DNA from: Craterostigma plantagineum
Lineage: Eukaryota > Streptophyta > Magnoliopsida > Lamiales > Linderniaceae
Length of the DNA stretch: 64,000 nt
Direction of reading: 5' to 3'
Assembly (NCBI GenBank): GCA_027422505.1
Contig: JAPQWV010000333.1
Location: 558,001 to 622,000, forward strand
Positions 14,552-27,269 of this stretch are shown here, piece by piece. How positions within the stretch are numbered: the first letter of the stretch is position 1; each line of letters opens with the position of its first letter. Position numbers and translations under genes: made by a program. The notes beneath the pieces were generated by a model, which worked only from the letters and a program-made list of their open reading frames with translations, had not been told where the DNA came from and searched no databases.

Positions 14552-16862
14552 TTGTGGTAGGCCCGATTAATCGACGCCGGCCCCCGAACAGCTCAACGTG
14601 GCGATAGCGGAAGCGCGTTTTGAACCGAGCGGCGTAGGGTGCCAAATTTTCGATTTTCAACATCTAAATTCGACCTAACGCCCTTCGGCTTCTCCCGAGG
14701 GCTCAAGATACTACCCTAAGCCTCAGGAGACCACGTCTAACTCGAACTTCTCAAATTCGAATTTAAGACAAATTTATTCGAATTAATAATTTCATTCCAA
14801 ACTAGTTCGAACAAAGCGGCAGCCGACTACGTTTCGACTATTTGGCAACCGAAACGATTTTCGATCAATACCAAATTTTCCAGTTTGATTCAACACTTCC
14901 CATCGATCGCAACGAGGGGTTCTTTCGAATCATTCCGATGTCGTTTGGTATTTTTTGCAAAATCAAATCAGTGGTTCGTAATTATCAATTCGACTAAAGC
15001 GGCAGTCTGCCGTCTTTCGACAGTTTAACAACCGAAACGATTTCCGATCAGTACCAAATTTTCCAGATTGATTCTACCCTTCCCAGCGATTGTAGAGAGG
15101 GGTCTTTTGAATCATTCCGAGGTTGTTTGGTATTTTTCGTAAAATCAAATCTATAGGGTACGAAATATACCGTCGGTGTACGTGAATGCACCTCGGATGG
15201 ACGTCGCAACACCTCGTCTGGCTCCCGGGGCTTCTGGGCTATATTGTCACGCCGGTATGACCTTGATCAAACCTCCGAGACTGCTCCCGATGGCTAGACG
15301 CAGCTCGGTTCGGGCATCGGGAATCGTCGAACAATCCCGTGGCTAGAATTACGTAGCTTAAGAATTTCCAAAACCTCACCCACATTTTTCTTTTCCTTTT
15401 CTCTGAATATTTATTGAGGCGTGTACCAAGTACTTACTCTTAGAGCAGCCCCACGTTTTATTTTTGAGTCAAGAGGATAGTTCTCATTCACTTCACCATC
15501 TTTACTTGTAGTAAAATTCCACTACCATTATTGTATTGTTTTTTCTGTTAACACTTGTAAAGTAAGTAAAGAGTGAGTCACTTGCCACCTCAACATATGT
15601 GGCAAGCCATGGAATTCTCCACATGTCCAAGACCATGCAAAATTTCAAGTAATTCCATGTAGGCCCTTTAGGTTTTTAAATTCTCAATTTAGTCCCTCAA
15701 TTTTGAGTAATAAAATAATTAAATCCAATCTAATTATTTTATTTATAATTGAGCCTCATTTAGTTAATTAATTAAGCATTTAAGACAATCTCAAGTCCTA
15801 ATTATTTCCGTGACCGTCACCGGAATTTAACTAAATTACCGACACCTCGTGTCAACTATGCCACTACCTCAACGAATCCCATTCGTTAGGTTCCAGAGAA
15901 AAGCCCGCCGTTTCGTTCAAGTTCATTACCATTTTTAAGCGCGACTCTCTAGGTCCGTCTCAACTGGCACGGGAGGAATCCGCGAGTCCCGGTATTCGCG
16001 TAGCCAATCCCGCGGTACCGAACAGATCCCAGTTGAGAACGAATTTTGATCTAATCGAAATTCGGGCGAACCGACTATAGTGTATTCATTTAAATACATC
16101 TTACGCCTTTCACTTGCGTCCCGGTTAGGTGAGAGCCATGTAAATGTCAAACTCACTAACCCAACACTATGTTATAATTGAGACCCAACCGATTATTTAA
16201 ACTCCGCTCCGTATCTAATACGAGCGAGCTTACCAAGCTTCGGCCGAAGGCTTTACAATCATCGTTCTCCAATTACCTCATAGGACGTTAGCCTATACGA
16301 ATATAGGAAGTGAATCCCGATAGCAGTCAAAGCCCGGCAATCACCTCCGTAAAGTCAGTTGCGTTTCGTCGCTGGCCCGTGTCCCATTTCCGAACACTTG
16401 CGGACCTAGCCAACTAGCGACAAACCGAAATCGCGAAAGCAAATCCGTCAGTGACCCTATCTGTCTGAGGCTGCTATAGTCATTCGTTCAATCATTGGCA
16501 ACATCCTAGTCATGTGATCAAGACGAATACGAGCCGAATGTCCGAATACGCGATCTCTCCGATCGATCACCGATATCTCCATCACGATCTGAGATAAGAA
16601 CCGTCCGGTGTCTCCTCCCTCGTCCCTACGAGAATCAGACGTCCAACTCAAACATTTGGGTGTTATTTATTTATCGCACCGCCAGATGCCAAGCAGACTT
16701 TAAATTCGATAAATAAATAATAATGCCTTTATTATAATGAAAATAATATTCACTACTTTATTTCAACATATACAATAAAACTGTCTATCGACCCATACAT
16801 CATTGTGCGCCCTATACTATTCATAGTCCTCTTATGGCATTCTTAGGGCACACTCCCTAACA
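14552..16862 (-). repeat. 5' LTR of the copia element
   Basis: On the minus strand it starts TGTTAGGGAGTGTGCC at 16862 and ends CCACAACA at 14552. At 2311 bases it is long for a copia LTR outside the Sireviruses. AATAAA-type signals lie near its start. It contains an internal direct duplication (14813-15153). There is no partner LTR, so it cannot be dated. Confidence 0.85.
14813..15153. repeat. Two-unit tandem repeat inside the copia LTR
   Basis: The units begin AAAGCGGCAG at 14813 and 14996 (period about 183 bases) and end near CAAAATCAAATC / TAAAATCAAATC. They share ACCGAAACGATTT, CAGTACCAAATTTTCCAG and GAATCATTCCGA-type stretches with scattered substitutions, so the duplication is not recent. 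Confidence 0.8.
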
Positions 16863-19763
16863 CTCCTTTGGCGCAGTAGACACTTAGTAGCTGGCAAATG
16901 GGAGATAGGCTCTTATAATAGTTCCTTGCTTGTGCTTTAGTCATCTTCATTCTCACATCCGGCCCGAGAGGGGTTAGCATCCAGAGATATGTCATTCTCT
17001 TTTGCTGATCCCAGTGAGAAATCCCTCTCAGCTCAAACTCGTTCTGCTTCTTGTTTGTCTGGTGACCTTCAAATATTTTCATGGACTTCTTCAAGGAAAG
17101 GTATCTCTATTCGAATATTCTCCCACGGCGAGTCGATCCGAACTGTCCCTGGCATTTGTCTTGTGGGGGAAGCCGCTCGTTGCGTGATCAGTTTTGGAAG
17201 CCCAGTGGGATCTTGTTCATGATCTACACCTTCTTGAAGTTCATCGTCTTCTATTAACACGAGGTCCTCCGAAGCTTGTTGCAATATTTGGCGAACTTCC
17301 TTGAGCCGTTGTCTTTGATGCTTCTCAGGCATGTAATGGGTCGCCCACTGTCCTTCGAATATACTTGTTGAGGAACTCGTGTGGATTGACGCCATGTCCT
17401 GACGGGCCCGATTGGTCTAGAGCAACAGAGGGAGTAGCTTGGGTTTGCGCCAGTGCTACGAGCATAGCTGCACTTGCTTCTTCTTCCGAAAGCAAGGGGC
17501 TTGTTAGAGTCGGTGGTCTGGGCGGAGGCGTCCTTAGGTGAAAGGATGGTGGGTCGATGTGGGTTAGAGTGGTGGTGCGGTGCATGGTGTGGGTAGTTTG
17601 GGTGATTTGTGTTTCACCTGCTCCAGCACCTATTTGCGTTGCGCTCGAGCCTTGGCCTTGTTCTTGACCACTTGTAGATGTCCGTGGCCTCTTCTCCCCC
17701 TCATGATGGTCCTGATCGTCAGGATCGTCATGTTTGCGCCTTGAGTGGGAGCTTTGGCCTCGGCAAGTTTCAGTAGGTGGCTCAGGATGATCCACCAATC
17801 GCCTATAAAGGGATTTTTCTTGAGGCGACCGGATGAGAGGCCGATCAGGCAGGCGATGTCTTGGAGCACGGTTAGGGTATCGTGTATGGGTTGATGAGGA
17901 TGGATGAAGTGGCTAAAGGGTTGGTGGGTGTGGGTTGTGGAGGTGTGAGGTTGGTTCGTGACGAAGGGCCTTCAGAGACAGGTGGTTTCCGTTATCTCTT
18001 CGGGATGTCTCGATGGCGTGGAGTACTCTCTCCATGATCTTGTCTTCCATGCATTGTACAGCGGCAGAGAGAGCGGCCTGGAATTGCTCGTTCGTCACAA
18101 AAGGGGTGGAAGCCTCTATTGTAGATGTTCCAGGTCGGCTGATGTTGCCTGTTGTCAACGCTTGAGCAGGCACCGGCTCCGTAGGTTGGCTCGCAGTCAC
18201 TTGAGGTTGTGACTGTCCGAGACTTCCATCCAATCCTCGACTTGAATCTAGAAGATTCGCGTCTATGGATGTTGTGACAGGCTCAGATTGAACCTGTACG
18301 TCAGACATTTCGACGTCGAGGCCGGTAGTGATAGTCTGATCCTCGGCCCCGACCGCCGCTGTGATAGTGGGCTGCGGCTCTAGATTAAGCGACGAAGGGT
18401 ACTCAGCCCTAGAAGGTATGACCTGTGGCGTGTCTGACGTGGTGGAGACGATGGTGAAGAGGGACTCGATCTGAAGACTCAGTCGACGTGGAGTCCGTCT
18501 TATAAGTTGGATCTCCTCATCAGACTCAGTGTCTGACGAGGAAGCCGTGTGAGGTGTCGGTTCACGTGCTGCTTCCTCACCGGCGTGTTCCGTCATCTCA
18601 GGTGGTGAGCCGTGCCCCGTTTCCGCCTCGGGCTGTGCCTCCTCAATAGGCTCTTGGAGCACGCTTAAATGGACGGGCACCTCCACCTGTTATTCATTTC
18701 AGGAGCCTCGAGCGCCATCTCAGTAGCCACGACGTCTATTAGTGTATCATCTACGTCGGGGATTTGCACTTCGACCAATGGAGACTCCTGTTGAAGCTCC
18801 TGAGCGACAATATCTATAATCGTGTCGTCAGGGCTTGGTTGGTGTTGCAGTTGGGGAGGGCTAACTCCAAAATCTGTCGGGGGCCCTCGAATCATCTCCT
18901 CGGTGAGGTGATTCTCCCGGCAGTAAGTTCGATACACGTCTCCCTGGGGGTCGGCGAGACGTGGCAGCTCAAAAGAAATCGGCATCGACGATTGGTCCAA
19001 GCCCGTGAGCCGTGGATAGTGGAGAATTTGAGCCTCGGTTGTTGATAATTTCCTCCATGAGGTAGACGAGGGATGGACTCGTGCAACTCCATGAGTTCTC
19101 TAATGTTCATATTAAACCACCGAGCGTAGGGCACGTTCTTGGATCTCTTATTCTCCTTTTGCCTGATCTGGTCTGCAAGATCATTCCAGATCAGCTGCGT
19201 GAAATCATAGTTCCCGGAGAATGCGATTCCGTGGAAAATCCGCAGAATGTTGGCGTTGCCCTTATCGAACCCTGTATGCTTGGGCGATAAACACTTGTTC
19301 ACGATCCCGAACAGTGTCTTCCACGGATGAGGGATGCCGCTGCTTTGGACCTAAGCTAGCTTGGTGAGCTGCGGTTGATATCCCATCTGCATGAAATCAT
19401 GCACCATTTCTGCGTCTGATGGGAGCGGGTCGTAGTTTGCGCTGTATGGCAAGTCCAGAATCATCCCGAACTGGTTCTTGTTCATATTAATGTGCCGCGT
19501 CCCAATTACGGTTGAGAAGGAGAAGGCCCCATTTTCCACTGCTCCTCGAATGCATCCCCAAAATTGCTGGAGATAGACAATGGCACCGAGGCGGTGACCG
19601 TCAATGCATGCCAGATGGGGTGGCCTTGCAGAATTGATATGATGATATCATCTGGACACCGAAAGGTGGTCAGATCGAGTTGAAAATTTGTATCCTGGAC
19701 CTTCAGGTACAAATTATGGCCGTAGATGTGATTGTATCGTGGGTAGCGATCCATCTGAAGCAT
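16863..19763 (-). pseudogene. Degraded env-like / 'putative plant transposon' reading frame
   Basis: A chain of minus-strand frames: 19763-19506 (MLQMDRYPRYNHIYGHN), 19539-19351 (VIGTRHINMNKNQFGMILDL), 19302-18892 (GNANILRIFHGIAFSGNYD, then VPYARWFNMNIRELMEL), then an acidic, Ser/Thr/Pro/Gln-rich stretch (19000-17913), a charged stretch (17798-17325) and a Gln/Glu-rich tail (17395-16863). Order and style recall the plant-transposon or env-like proteins that accompany some Sirevirus and Athila elements: an N-terminal globular part, then low-complexity charged sequence, perhaps coiled coil. Breaks include TAG near 19351 and 17913 and frameshifts near 19520, 19000, 18680 and 17350. The copia LTR at 16862 cuts its 3' end. 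I do not recognise a specific family with confidence. Confidence 0.5.
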
Positions 19764-22543
19764 AAAAGATATGAAAAGTTCATTAGTTCAAAATTTAATT
19801 TTAGTCGAAAATTGATTTAATTTCATCAAACTATAATATTGTATCAAGTCATGACATGTTTGATGAATTTTGAATTGAAATCGTGTAGTATGCATATAGT
19901 ATAATTGATTTTTAAAAATGTAATGGCATGTTCGTAATTTCGAATGAAACATAAAACGCATGAAAAAAACTTTGAAATTTTCTAATTAGATTTCTCGACG
20001 GTAAGTGTTTTTCGGTCAAAATATTCTTTCTTAGCGACTAAGTTAGAATTTAGCGATCTAAAACTAATTCGATACAAACAGTATCTCGATTGAATCGGAA
20101 TTCAGTTAAGACCCTTTGCGATCGACAAAGTTCTTCGATGGCTTCAAACATTCACAGTTTCTTTCAAAACTCAACTTAGTGGTCTAAGATGCAGATTTTT
20201 CGATAGTTTAAACTACCAGATTCATAGAAAACATCGAAAGTATCTTAAGTGCAGGCATTAACCCAGATTAAACTCGTAAACATGCCTAAATCACTATGAA
20301 ATAGTATACGGTTTTCTCAGTTTGAAGAACAGTCCAGAATCTAATCCTAATCACGCGAAAAACTATAAATAGCAGATGCTAATGGAGTTAAATCGCACGC
20401 AAATGCCAAATGAATCTCATTTCTACCTTAAACAGACAATTTGGTGTTGAAAATCGAAATATTTGTGAGAGATTTGAACTGTCTGTTAAAGTTTTTCGAG
20501 AGAGAAATTTTTGCGATTTAGGTTTGCGTGAGATAAAGTTTTTCGACTGACAAAAAGTGAACTTTTATTAACCCGCTGTAAGTCAATGTTGGGTTTGCGA
20601 TTGGACGTTTTGCGATTAAATGGATCAGGCCCATTACTATTTCCGCTCGAGAAATATTGATTCGAAAATTTCTCTTCAATTCAATTTCTCGATCGCAAAT
20701 TATCGCGGCCAATCAAAATCGTTCCCAGCCATGTTTACGATCGAGAAACATATGATTGCCAATTAATTCTTATATCCAATTCTCGATTGTAAGTACTTGT
20801 AAAATTTTTCAGATTGATCCCTATTTCAAATAAAATCACATTGTAATGCTCCCCCTCAGTATTAAAATAAATGCAATTAACTCCCTGGATTTTCTGTGTA
20901 GTAACGTCTAGCTCCCCTGGCAGAAAAAAATCTGTACCACTTAGAGAAAAAACGTTAGAAATAATAGAGTTAATCAACAGTTATTTTTGGCACGTTTTCT
21001 TTTGAAATATTTGGTCTGTGACAATAGCTCCTTGTCTTGTAGTGTCGACGTCTCACTCCTTTATTTTGTTTGAAGAAATCTGAAATACTTAGAGAAAAAC
21101 GACAAAAATATTTGGAGCTAATGCACGATTTTTATATTTACTCCCCCTCAAATAATGCACAAGAATTGACTTAAAAAACATATGAAATCAATCCAAGTAA
21201 CAAGCAAAAAATACGCAATTTACCTAGTAAGCACATATACATGGTCCCAAAAACATGTATTGAAGATATTGCGTGAGGGTAAGAGCAATGAAAAATTTAT
21301 CGCATTTTAAACAATTAGTACCAATGCAATCTAAAATTGCATTTAGAATGTGCGACAAACTAAAGAAGTTCGCATTTATTCAATTCAACGAATATGAAAC
21401 ATAACATTTCATGTCAAAATGTGCGAAATATTTATCTATATATGGATATATATAATAAAATATTTTTTATGAATATTAGTTTTATTATATTACAGGGTTA
21501 GATTATTTTGCTTTGATCAATCGTCACACCTACAATTTTACGAGACTTTTGAAAGAAGAAAAATGCCGTCAAGTCACGTCGTCAAACTAAAGTCCTAAGT
21601 TCATAGACTAGTCCATTTCGACAACTCTCACTAGGTTCACTCTAGCACTCTATTATTTTCAACTTGGGATTTTTTTTTTTATATTTTTATCACTCAAGTC
21701 AACACAAGCAATTTTAAGTCAAATTACCTGTGATTGAGGCAATTTTTTAATCATTTCACCTAAGCGAGAGACCGTCGTTTGGAATCAAAGGGTTTTGTAA
21801 GGGTTTTAGTTTGGCTAGGACTTAGAAGGGAAGGAATTTAGAGGAAAGTGAGCTTATCTCTTCGTCATCTTCCATTTCTACGTCCGTCTCCTTTTTTTTT
21901 CGGCGTGTTTTATTATTATATTATTTTTTTAATCTTCTCTTCATCTTTTCTTTTAATATCTATCCCTTTTTATGCTATGTTCAAGCTGAAGCTCCGCTTC
22001 TCCACGAGGCTATAAGAGATTATCATAGGCGAAGTTCTTCTTGTTGGTTCTCGGGCCGATATCGTGCTCCTCTTCTCTTAATCCCTAGAGAGGTTTCAGA
22101 GATTATCTTTTTGGAAACGTTCACGGTTATGGAACTCGTACCCAAGGCTGCGCTCCTCTTCTCGTATCCCGATATAAGACCGGATTATCGTTGGAAAAGT
22201 TCACTTCGTGGTGCTCCTCTTTCCAGCCGTTTTGACGAGCGTACGAGATTATCGTTGGAGAAGTTCACAGCAGGATCCATGCCACCTTCTAAGAGATAGT
22301 CGGAAGGCAGGTTCATTGGTCTGATTTTTGCGCGTTGAGCAATGCCTTCTTTTGTCATCATCCCCCTTTTCTTTTGTTTTCTCCCCCTCCTTTTCTCGTT
22401 TAAACAACCATCCGAAGAGTATAGAATACGGTTGAAGGCTAGGAATGGGATTCAAAGGAAGAAAAGGACATCGGAGATGGCTCAAAGTGGATGAGTAAGG
22501 GCTAATGTGAGGAAAAACTTTTATAAGGCCGAGTGAGGAATAA
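19764..22543 (-). other. Non-coding spacer of the inferred Sirevirus-type element
   Basis: AT-rich with no credible gene. On the minus strand, purine tracts read CTGAGGGGGAGC (20859-20848) and TGAGGGGGAG (21150-21141), with weaker versions between. Multiple polypurine-like tracts are known in Sireviruses downstream of pol, which supports the inferred identity. A degenerate repeat lies at 22008-22280. Confidence 0.45.
22008..22280. repeat. Degenerate tandem repeat of about 80 bases, 3-4 units
   Basis: The string AGATTATCNTTGGANAAGTTCAC recurs in variant form at about 22014, 22099, 22183 and 22248. Between occurrences, GTGCTCCTCTTCTC-type sequence also recurs (about 22067, 22153, 22211). The units are diverged. 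Confidence 0.7.
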
Positions 22544-22548
22544 CCTAA
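22544..22548. repeat. Target-site duplication CCTAA, left
   Basis: CCTAA directly precedes the left Athila LTR and is repeated at 49019-49023 directly after the right LTR, so both outer ends of the element are intact. Confidence 0.95.
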
Positions 22549-24012
22549 TGATCGACACGTGGTGTGTGAATGAAAAGTGCGACAAGTAATACTTAAAACG
22601 AATACTAAATTACTGTCACTGACGTGCGATAGGCAGTGAACCTATCGTTTGTAGTGTAGTAAAGTGAGTAAACGAGTATCGAACACAAGGAATAAATCAA
22701 GTACTAGTAGTGACCTATCGACTCGATATTTAACCTAAATAAAATATGCAAATTGTTGGACGACTTAACCTAACAGACCACTCCTAAATCAACCAGAAAA
22801 TCAAAGAACGCGACTAACTGATATGAGAGTTTTCAGATGATAAGAACGTGCTCGGAATTCGAATCCCACTAGGTATTATCGGCTTAGACAATAAAATCGC
22901 TCCTAAGTGACTAAGACTAAATCGCAGTAATTTCCTACCCGCTCGCGAATTTGCTGTCGCCCTAAACGCTCGCGGGGATCTAAAATTTAGTAATTACTAT
23001 TGGCGAGGATCGAGTATTTGCCTTCGCCCTATACTCGAATCCTGTCTTCTATGAACGGTCTAAACATTAATTAGCTGTCGCCCTAAACGTTTTTCCACAC
23101 AATCACTTTAACACATAGACATATTAAAGCAACAAAACATATTCATAGCACGATAAATAGTAAAAAACACAGAGTCACGATAATATATGTCTTAACTACG
23201 AAATATCCTAGCGTTCATCTAATCCCAAACACGAAAGAGAATTAGCTACTCATAATTGAAAGAACAACTAAAGAATTAAAAGATAAAGGTGAAGAACTCA
23301 TGATCTTTCCTACTGATGATTCTTGAGATGATCTCGTGGAAAGATCTTCGTTCTTCGTTAATTCGGCGCGAATTCTTCGTTGATCCGTCTCTTGCGCTCC
23401 GGGATGGGATTTTATATTCTTTTTCTTATTTTCATCTCTGGATGGTTGGGAATTGATCTCTGGTAAGTTCTGCCCTTTCTGGGTCGAATTTGGACTTTTT
23501 ACAGCGATTCCCGTAACGGTCACGGCCTGGGACATGGGCCGTCACGGCCGTGACCATGGCCGACTCAAGTTACTCAACTTTCTTCCAAGTGTCACGGCCA
23601 AGTGCATAAGGTGTTACGGTCGTGACCATCTTCAGTCGACCTCTATGCCAAGTGTCACGGCCAGGTTCATAAGGTGTCACGGCCGTGACCGTCATCCGTC
23701 CAACTCTCTGCCAAGTGTCACGGCCTAGTGCAAGGGAAGTCACGGCCGTGACCTTAGGCAGTGTCTTCTATTTCGGCCTCTGGTGGGTGTCACGGCCAAG
23801 TGCATAGGGTGTCACGGCCGTGACACCCGGCAGTGTTCTTCATTTTTGCACCGTTTTGCCTCGTTTTCGCTCGTTTTCGCCCGAAACTCGTCCTAAGCTC
23901 CTTCAACATAAGAATAAGTGTAAATATGGCGAATAAATGCATAAATTCATTGCTAAAGTTCTATTATACCCCAAATAAATACTATGATAAACGCATTAAA
24001 ATACGTTTATCA
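22549..24012 (-). repeat. Athila 3' LTR (left copy)
   Basis: 1464 bases with TG...CA ends (plus strand TGATCGACACG to GTTTATCA). It is almost identical to 47556-49018; I noticed scattered single-base differences, mostly transitions. It carries the GTCACGGCCGTGAC array at 23511-23830. Confidence 0.95.
23511..23830. repeat. GTCACGGCCGTGAC palindrome array, left Athila LTR
   Basis: Five units of about 55-75 bases. Each has a partial arm (GTCACGGCCAAGTGCATAAG or similar) followed by the full 14-base palindrome GTCACGGCCGTGAC. One unit has mutated to GTTACGGTCGTGAC. Linkers contain CTGCCAAGT or GGCAGTG. The full palindrome has two CGs in 14 bases. Confidence 0.9.
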
Positions 24013-24030
24013 AACCTCCCCACACTTAAG
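24013..24030 (-). other. Athila polypurine tract
   Basis: The minus strand reads CTTAAGTGTGGGGAGGTT immediately before the 3' LTR (TGATAAACG), the expected plus-strand priming site. A near copy lies at 35952-35969. Confidence 0.9.
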
Positions 24031-24289
24031 CATTTGCTTGTCCTCAAGTAAATTAGAGTTCAAAGAAGGCATCTTATCAGGATAACGGCACGATTGTTCG
24101 CAATTTATCATCAAAGCATAGAAAGCACGAAACGAAATCAAGCAAGCAATCATGGACGCTGACCTGCACTTGTCAACCTAAACTTCCCTAGTGCTGCAAA
24201 TCGAGACCTATACCTCACAAGGGTTCACTCAATTCACTCAAGTGTATAGGCTAGCATATGATGAGTCGCTCAATTCGTGCACTAGTCCA

Positions 24290-27235
24290 TGTCATGACCC
24301 GTCGTCCCACTCTCGTAATTCCGTTCTAATATTAGATATCTAATGCTTTGATGTAGAGCGATAGTGTAAAAATACGAATAAAATTTTTCATCTTAAACTT
24401 TGCGTGTGGAAGTACTTTACACATGTCAAAAGAATGTTCATAGTTCATCTACATTCCATCGTATCCCTAACCACACGATATCCAAGCGTGTGTGTGTGTG
24501 CAGCCAAAAGCTCCCTATGCGCCCGGCCTTCACAGGTCGTCATCCATACACACACTCCCACCTCAAAAGCAGCCGGATAGCTCCAAAAGATCGGCCTCGC
24601 ATAAAGTTCGGATCACGTACCGTGATCGTCTGTACCTACAATACGTAACATAAAGAATGAGCCACCGAGGCTCAGTAAGCAGAAATTATGCATGTATGCA
24701 CGTGTCCTAACGATCGACAATCCACGTCGTCGTTTTCTAATGCTCATACTCTCCTTCTCATTTTCTTGACCTTTTTCTGACTCATACTCATTTTCTTATA
24801 CTCTTACTTCGTACGGGCCCTCGGCTTTCTATCCCACTATGCGCCATTTCATAGAGATCTCATATGTGGAGGTTCTCACACTAGAAGGTCACCCGAAGGA
24901 ATCTTCCCTTACTCAATGTGGCCTCCACGCGGACGCTTCTCACTGGTAGCCAACACCGAGGCCACTAACCGCGGAGGTCACCCGAAGGAATCTTCCCTCC
25001 CGGTTAGTGCTTTACGCACTAGAAGGTCACCCGCAGGAATCTTCCCTTACTCAGTGCGTGCCCCGGGCCGCATCCTCCAGGTTGCATCTCCCGCATACGG
25101 GGTATTTCCCCAGCCTCTTATACAGGCCTTATGGCTTCTTTTGCCATGGTCGCATAAGGGTAGCCGTGACTCTTCATTGAGTCGACACAAACGCCAATAT
25201 CGGCGAGTATACATCGCACACAGGCGATCTTATGCACGCTCTCACCTCGCGTCATACTTACTACTTATGCGTGCAAGTGCTCATGACATGCTCATGTGAA
25301 TATGCAGATCATGCTTATCATGCAATTAAAATAATCTTATCTTAACATGCATGTTTCACGTAAAATACACGAGCACGTAAATTCACATCATCGGACGCAG
25401 GCAAGTTACGTACTGTAGTTGAAATTTCTACTTACCTGGAGTCCGTAGAATAGCTGCTACTGGTTCGGCGAAATTCCTAATTTTTCGACCTTAATCATAA
25501 AATTATTATATCAGTATATTTTCTAAAATATTAGTTATCTATGTACTTGAAATGTGTTGAAATATTTTACTTAATAGAGTATGTAAAGATCTCGGTATTA
25601 CATGTATAGGAATTCGGCCTTTGGGTTATTTAAAATCTCGACACTTAGTAATCTCGACATTTTAACCCAAATGTCGAGTGATATATTAGACTTAGATTTC
25701 GGGTTTTAAATCAACAAAAATGTCGACATAAACTTTTGCCCGAATCTTGACATTTCCAAGTTTCAATATTCTACCTAACATTTCGACATTTTATCTTGGG
25801 GTATATCGACATTTTACTTCGACATTTGTAACGGGAAATGTCGACATAGGATCCAATCTAAACCTCGACATTTTGAAGGTCTCGACATTTATGTTGACCC
25901 CCTTTGAACCCGACATTTCATCCCAATAGGAAGACTCGACATTTTTATTCCTTTTATTTCGGTATTTATCTCGACATTATACCTTTCATTCGACATTTTA
26001 TCCAGTTATCTTGGAACATGAGATGTCGACATTTTATCTAGCATTTTAATTCGGCATTTTGAAGTACATGTCGATATAGCTCAACATGGCTCGATATTGT
26101 TCATTGGTTCTCGACTTTAATGTCGACATTTATATCGATTTCTTTGAGTTCGACATCTCCTCCAAGTTGAAGGACTCGACATTTTTTTTACTATCCTACC
26201 TCGACATTTATCCTAATAGCATGACTCGACATTTTGAAACATTAGATGTCGACATCCAATTTCACCTCGACTTTATATCGACATATTTCCTAACAATTCG
26301 ACATTTTATTACCATGGTTTCGATATTTTCATTAGGAAATGTCGACATGTAACTTGCATGGGTCTCGACATTTATTAAAATGTCGATATATAAGTTATGT
26401 CGACATTTCATGCGACATTTATCCTAATAAATGACCCGATATCATACTTCGACTTTTATCATCGTTTTCACCCCTCGATCTTGCTCCATAGCTTGTTCTT
26501 CCTAGCATTCTAAGTTCTAAAGCACATACTAAGCTACGTAACTCCATATTTGCTCCCACGAAAATCTTTATTGCGAACTTAAATTCGGTATTTAGGGTTT
26601 CTCGTGGCTTCTCCAACCACTTGCATTTAATCGCCATTAATACTTTCAACTACATCTAAAGTAAATAATTAAGAGCTTAGGGAGGGGGTTTTACTTACCA
26701 ACTTCGAATTCTCAAGCTTCTTGGTTCGAATTTGGCTCGGCTTCTTCTCCTTTTCTTTTTCTTGCTTCGTGGGTTTTCTTGGGTGGTTGTCGAGTTTTTT
26801 TTTTTTTTTTGAGTTAGTTTGCTAAGATATTTTTTCATAAGCCTTTAGGGTGTGGTTTAGAGTTGGCGTGGGATATCCTTGTTTTGGGGGAACTTGTCTC
26901 CAAAGTTGGTATTTCTTGAATTGGGCCTAAAGTTTAGGTGTTAGCCCACTTGGTAATTCCTAGTATATTAAGTTTATGGTCCGAAATATTTCCCTAGCCC
27001 AATTCTTTTCATTAGCCATTTCCGTCGCCCTTTTCGAAAATTATCCTTCTTAAATTAGGACCATATTGAACACACAATCCTTGGCACGAAATTGCACGTA
27101 ATTCTCATAAATGTCACGAGCATGAATTTCACGAATCCGCATAAATATATAACATAGACGTAATTAACACAAAATTACGTAAGTCATAGACATAATTTAT
27201 TGGCCGACCTAGTTTGCAGGGACTGGGGTCCTACA
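24290..27235 (-). repeat. 3' LTR of the nested Tekay-type element
   Basis: 2946 bases; the minus strand starts TGTAGGACCCCAGTCC and ends GGGTCATGACA. It contains a TCGACATT/ATGTCGACAT array (25640-26450), hairpins at 24611-24627 and 24658-24674, and a T16 tract (26795-26810). Plus-strand open frames inside it are identical in the other LTR and are not genes. Confidence 0.95.
25640..26450. repeat. TCGACATT / ATGTCGACAT array in the left LTR
   Basis: Some forty occurrences of TCGACATTT or its complement within about 800 bases, several forming the 10-base palindrome ATGTCGACAT. Spacing is irregular (about 10-40 bases). The array occupies the same place in the LTR as the GTTTCGNNCGAAAC array of the related LTRs. 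Confidence 0.9.
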
Positions 27236-27250
27236 TCCTCCCCCCTTAAG
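27236..27250 (-). other. Polypurine tract of the nested Tekay-type element
   Basis: The minus strand reads CTTAAGGGGGGAGGA directly before the 3' LTR. Confidence 0.92.
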
Positions 27251-27269
27251 GAGGATTTCGCCCCCGAAA

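Larger units (their letters stand above)
10640..16862 (-). mobile_element. 3'-truncated Ty1/copia retrotransposon with a 2.3 kb LTR
   Basis: In minus-strand order: 5' LTR (16862-14552), primer-binding site, a leader of about 1.1 kb, gag, protease, integrase and the first half of reverse transcriptase, ending abruptly near 10640. The rest of reverse transcriptase, RNase H, the polypurine tract and the 3' LTR are absent. Its 5' LTR starts inside the degraded reading frame at 16863-19763, so it inserted there. The far target duplication is lost. Confidence 0.9.
16863..22548 (-). mobile_element. Left part of a Sirevirus-type copia element (inferred)
   Basis: This is the DNA left of the Athila insertion site. 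Deleting the Athila element and one CCTAA copy joins it to 49024-51608, which carries Sirevirus-type polymerase on the same strand. On that reading it is the region downstream of pol: a spacer (22543-19764) with several GAGGGGGAG-like purine tracts, then an extra env-like frame (19763-16863). The join follows from the target duplication. The Sirevirus label for this half is inference. Confidence 0.55.

Noticed and set aside
13564..14663. Small minus frames in the copia leader and LTR end
   Set aside because: No similarity recognised, short, and in a region that is untranslated in related elements.
24400..25299. Plus-strand open frames of 82 and 127 codons, repeated at 32012-32893
   Set aside because: They lie entirely within the two LTRs of one element, opposite to its coding strand, and match no protein I recognise. 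Their similarity reflects LTR identity, not coding selection.
25640..26450. CRISPR-like look of the short repeated motifs
   Set aside because: Repeats are 8-14 bases with irregular spacing, lie inside LTRs, are duplicated with the LTR and have no cas genes. The genome is a plant.
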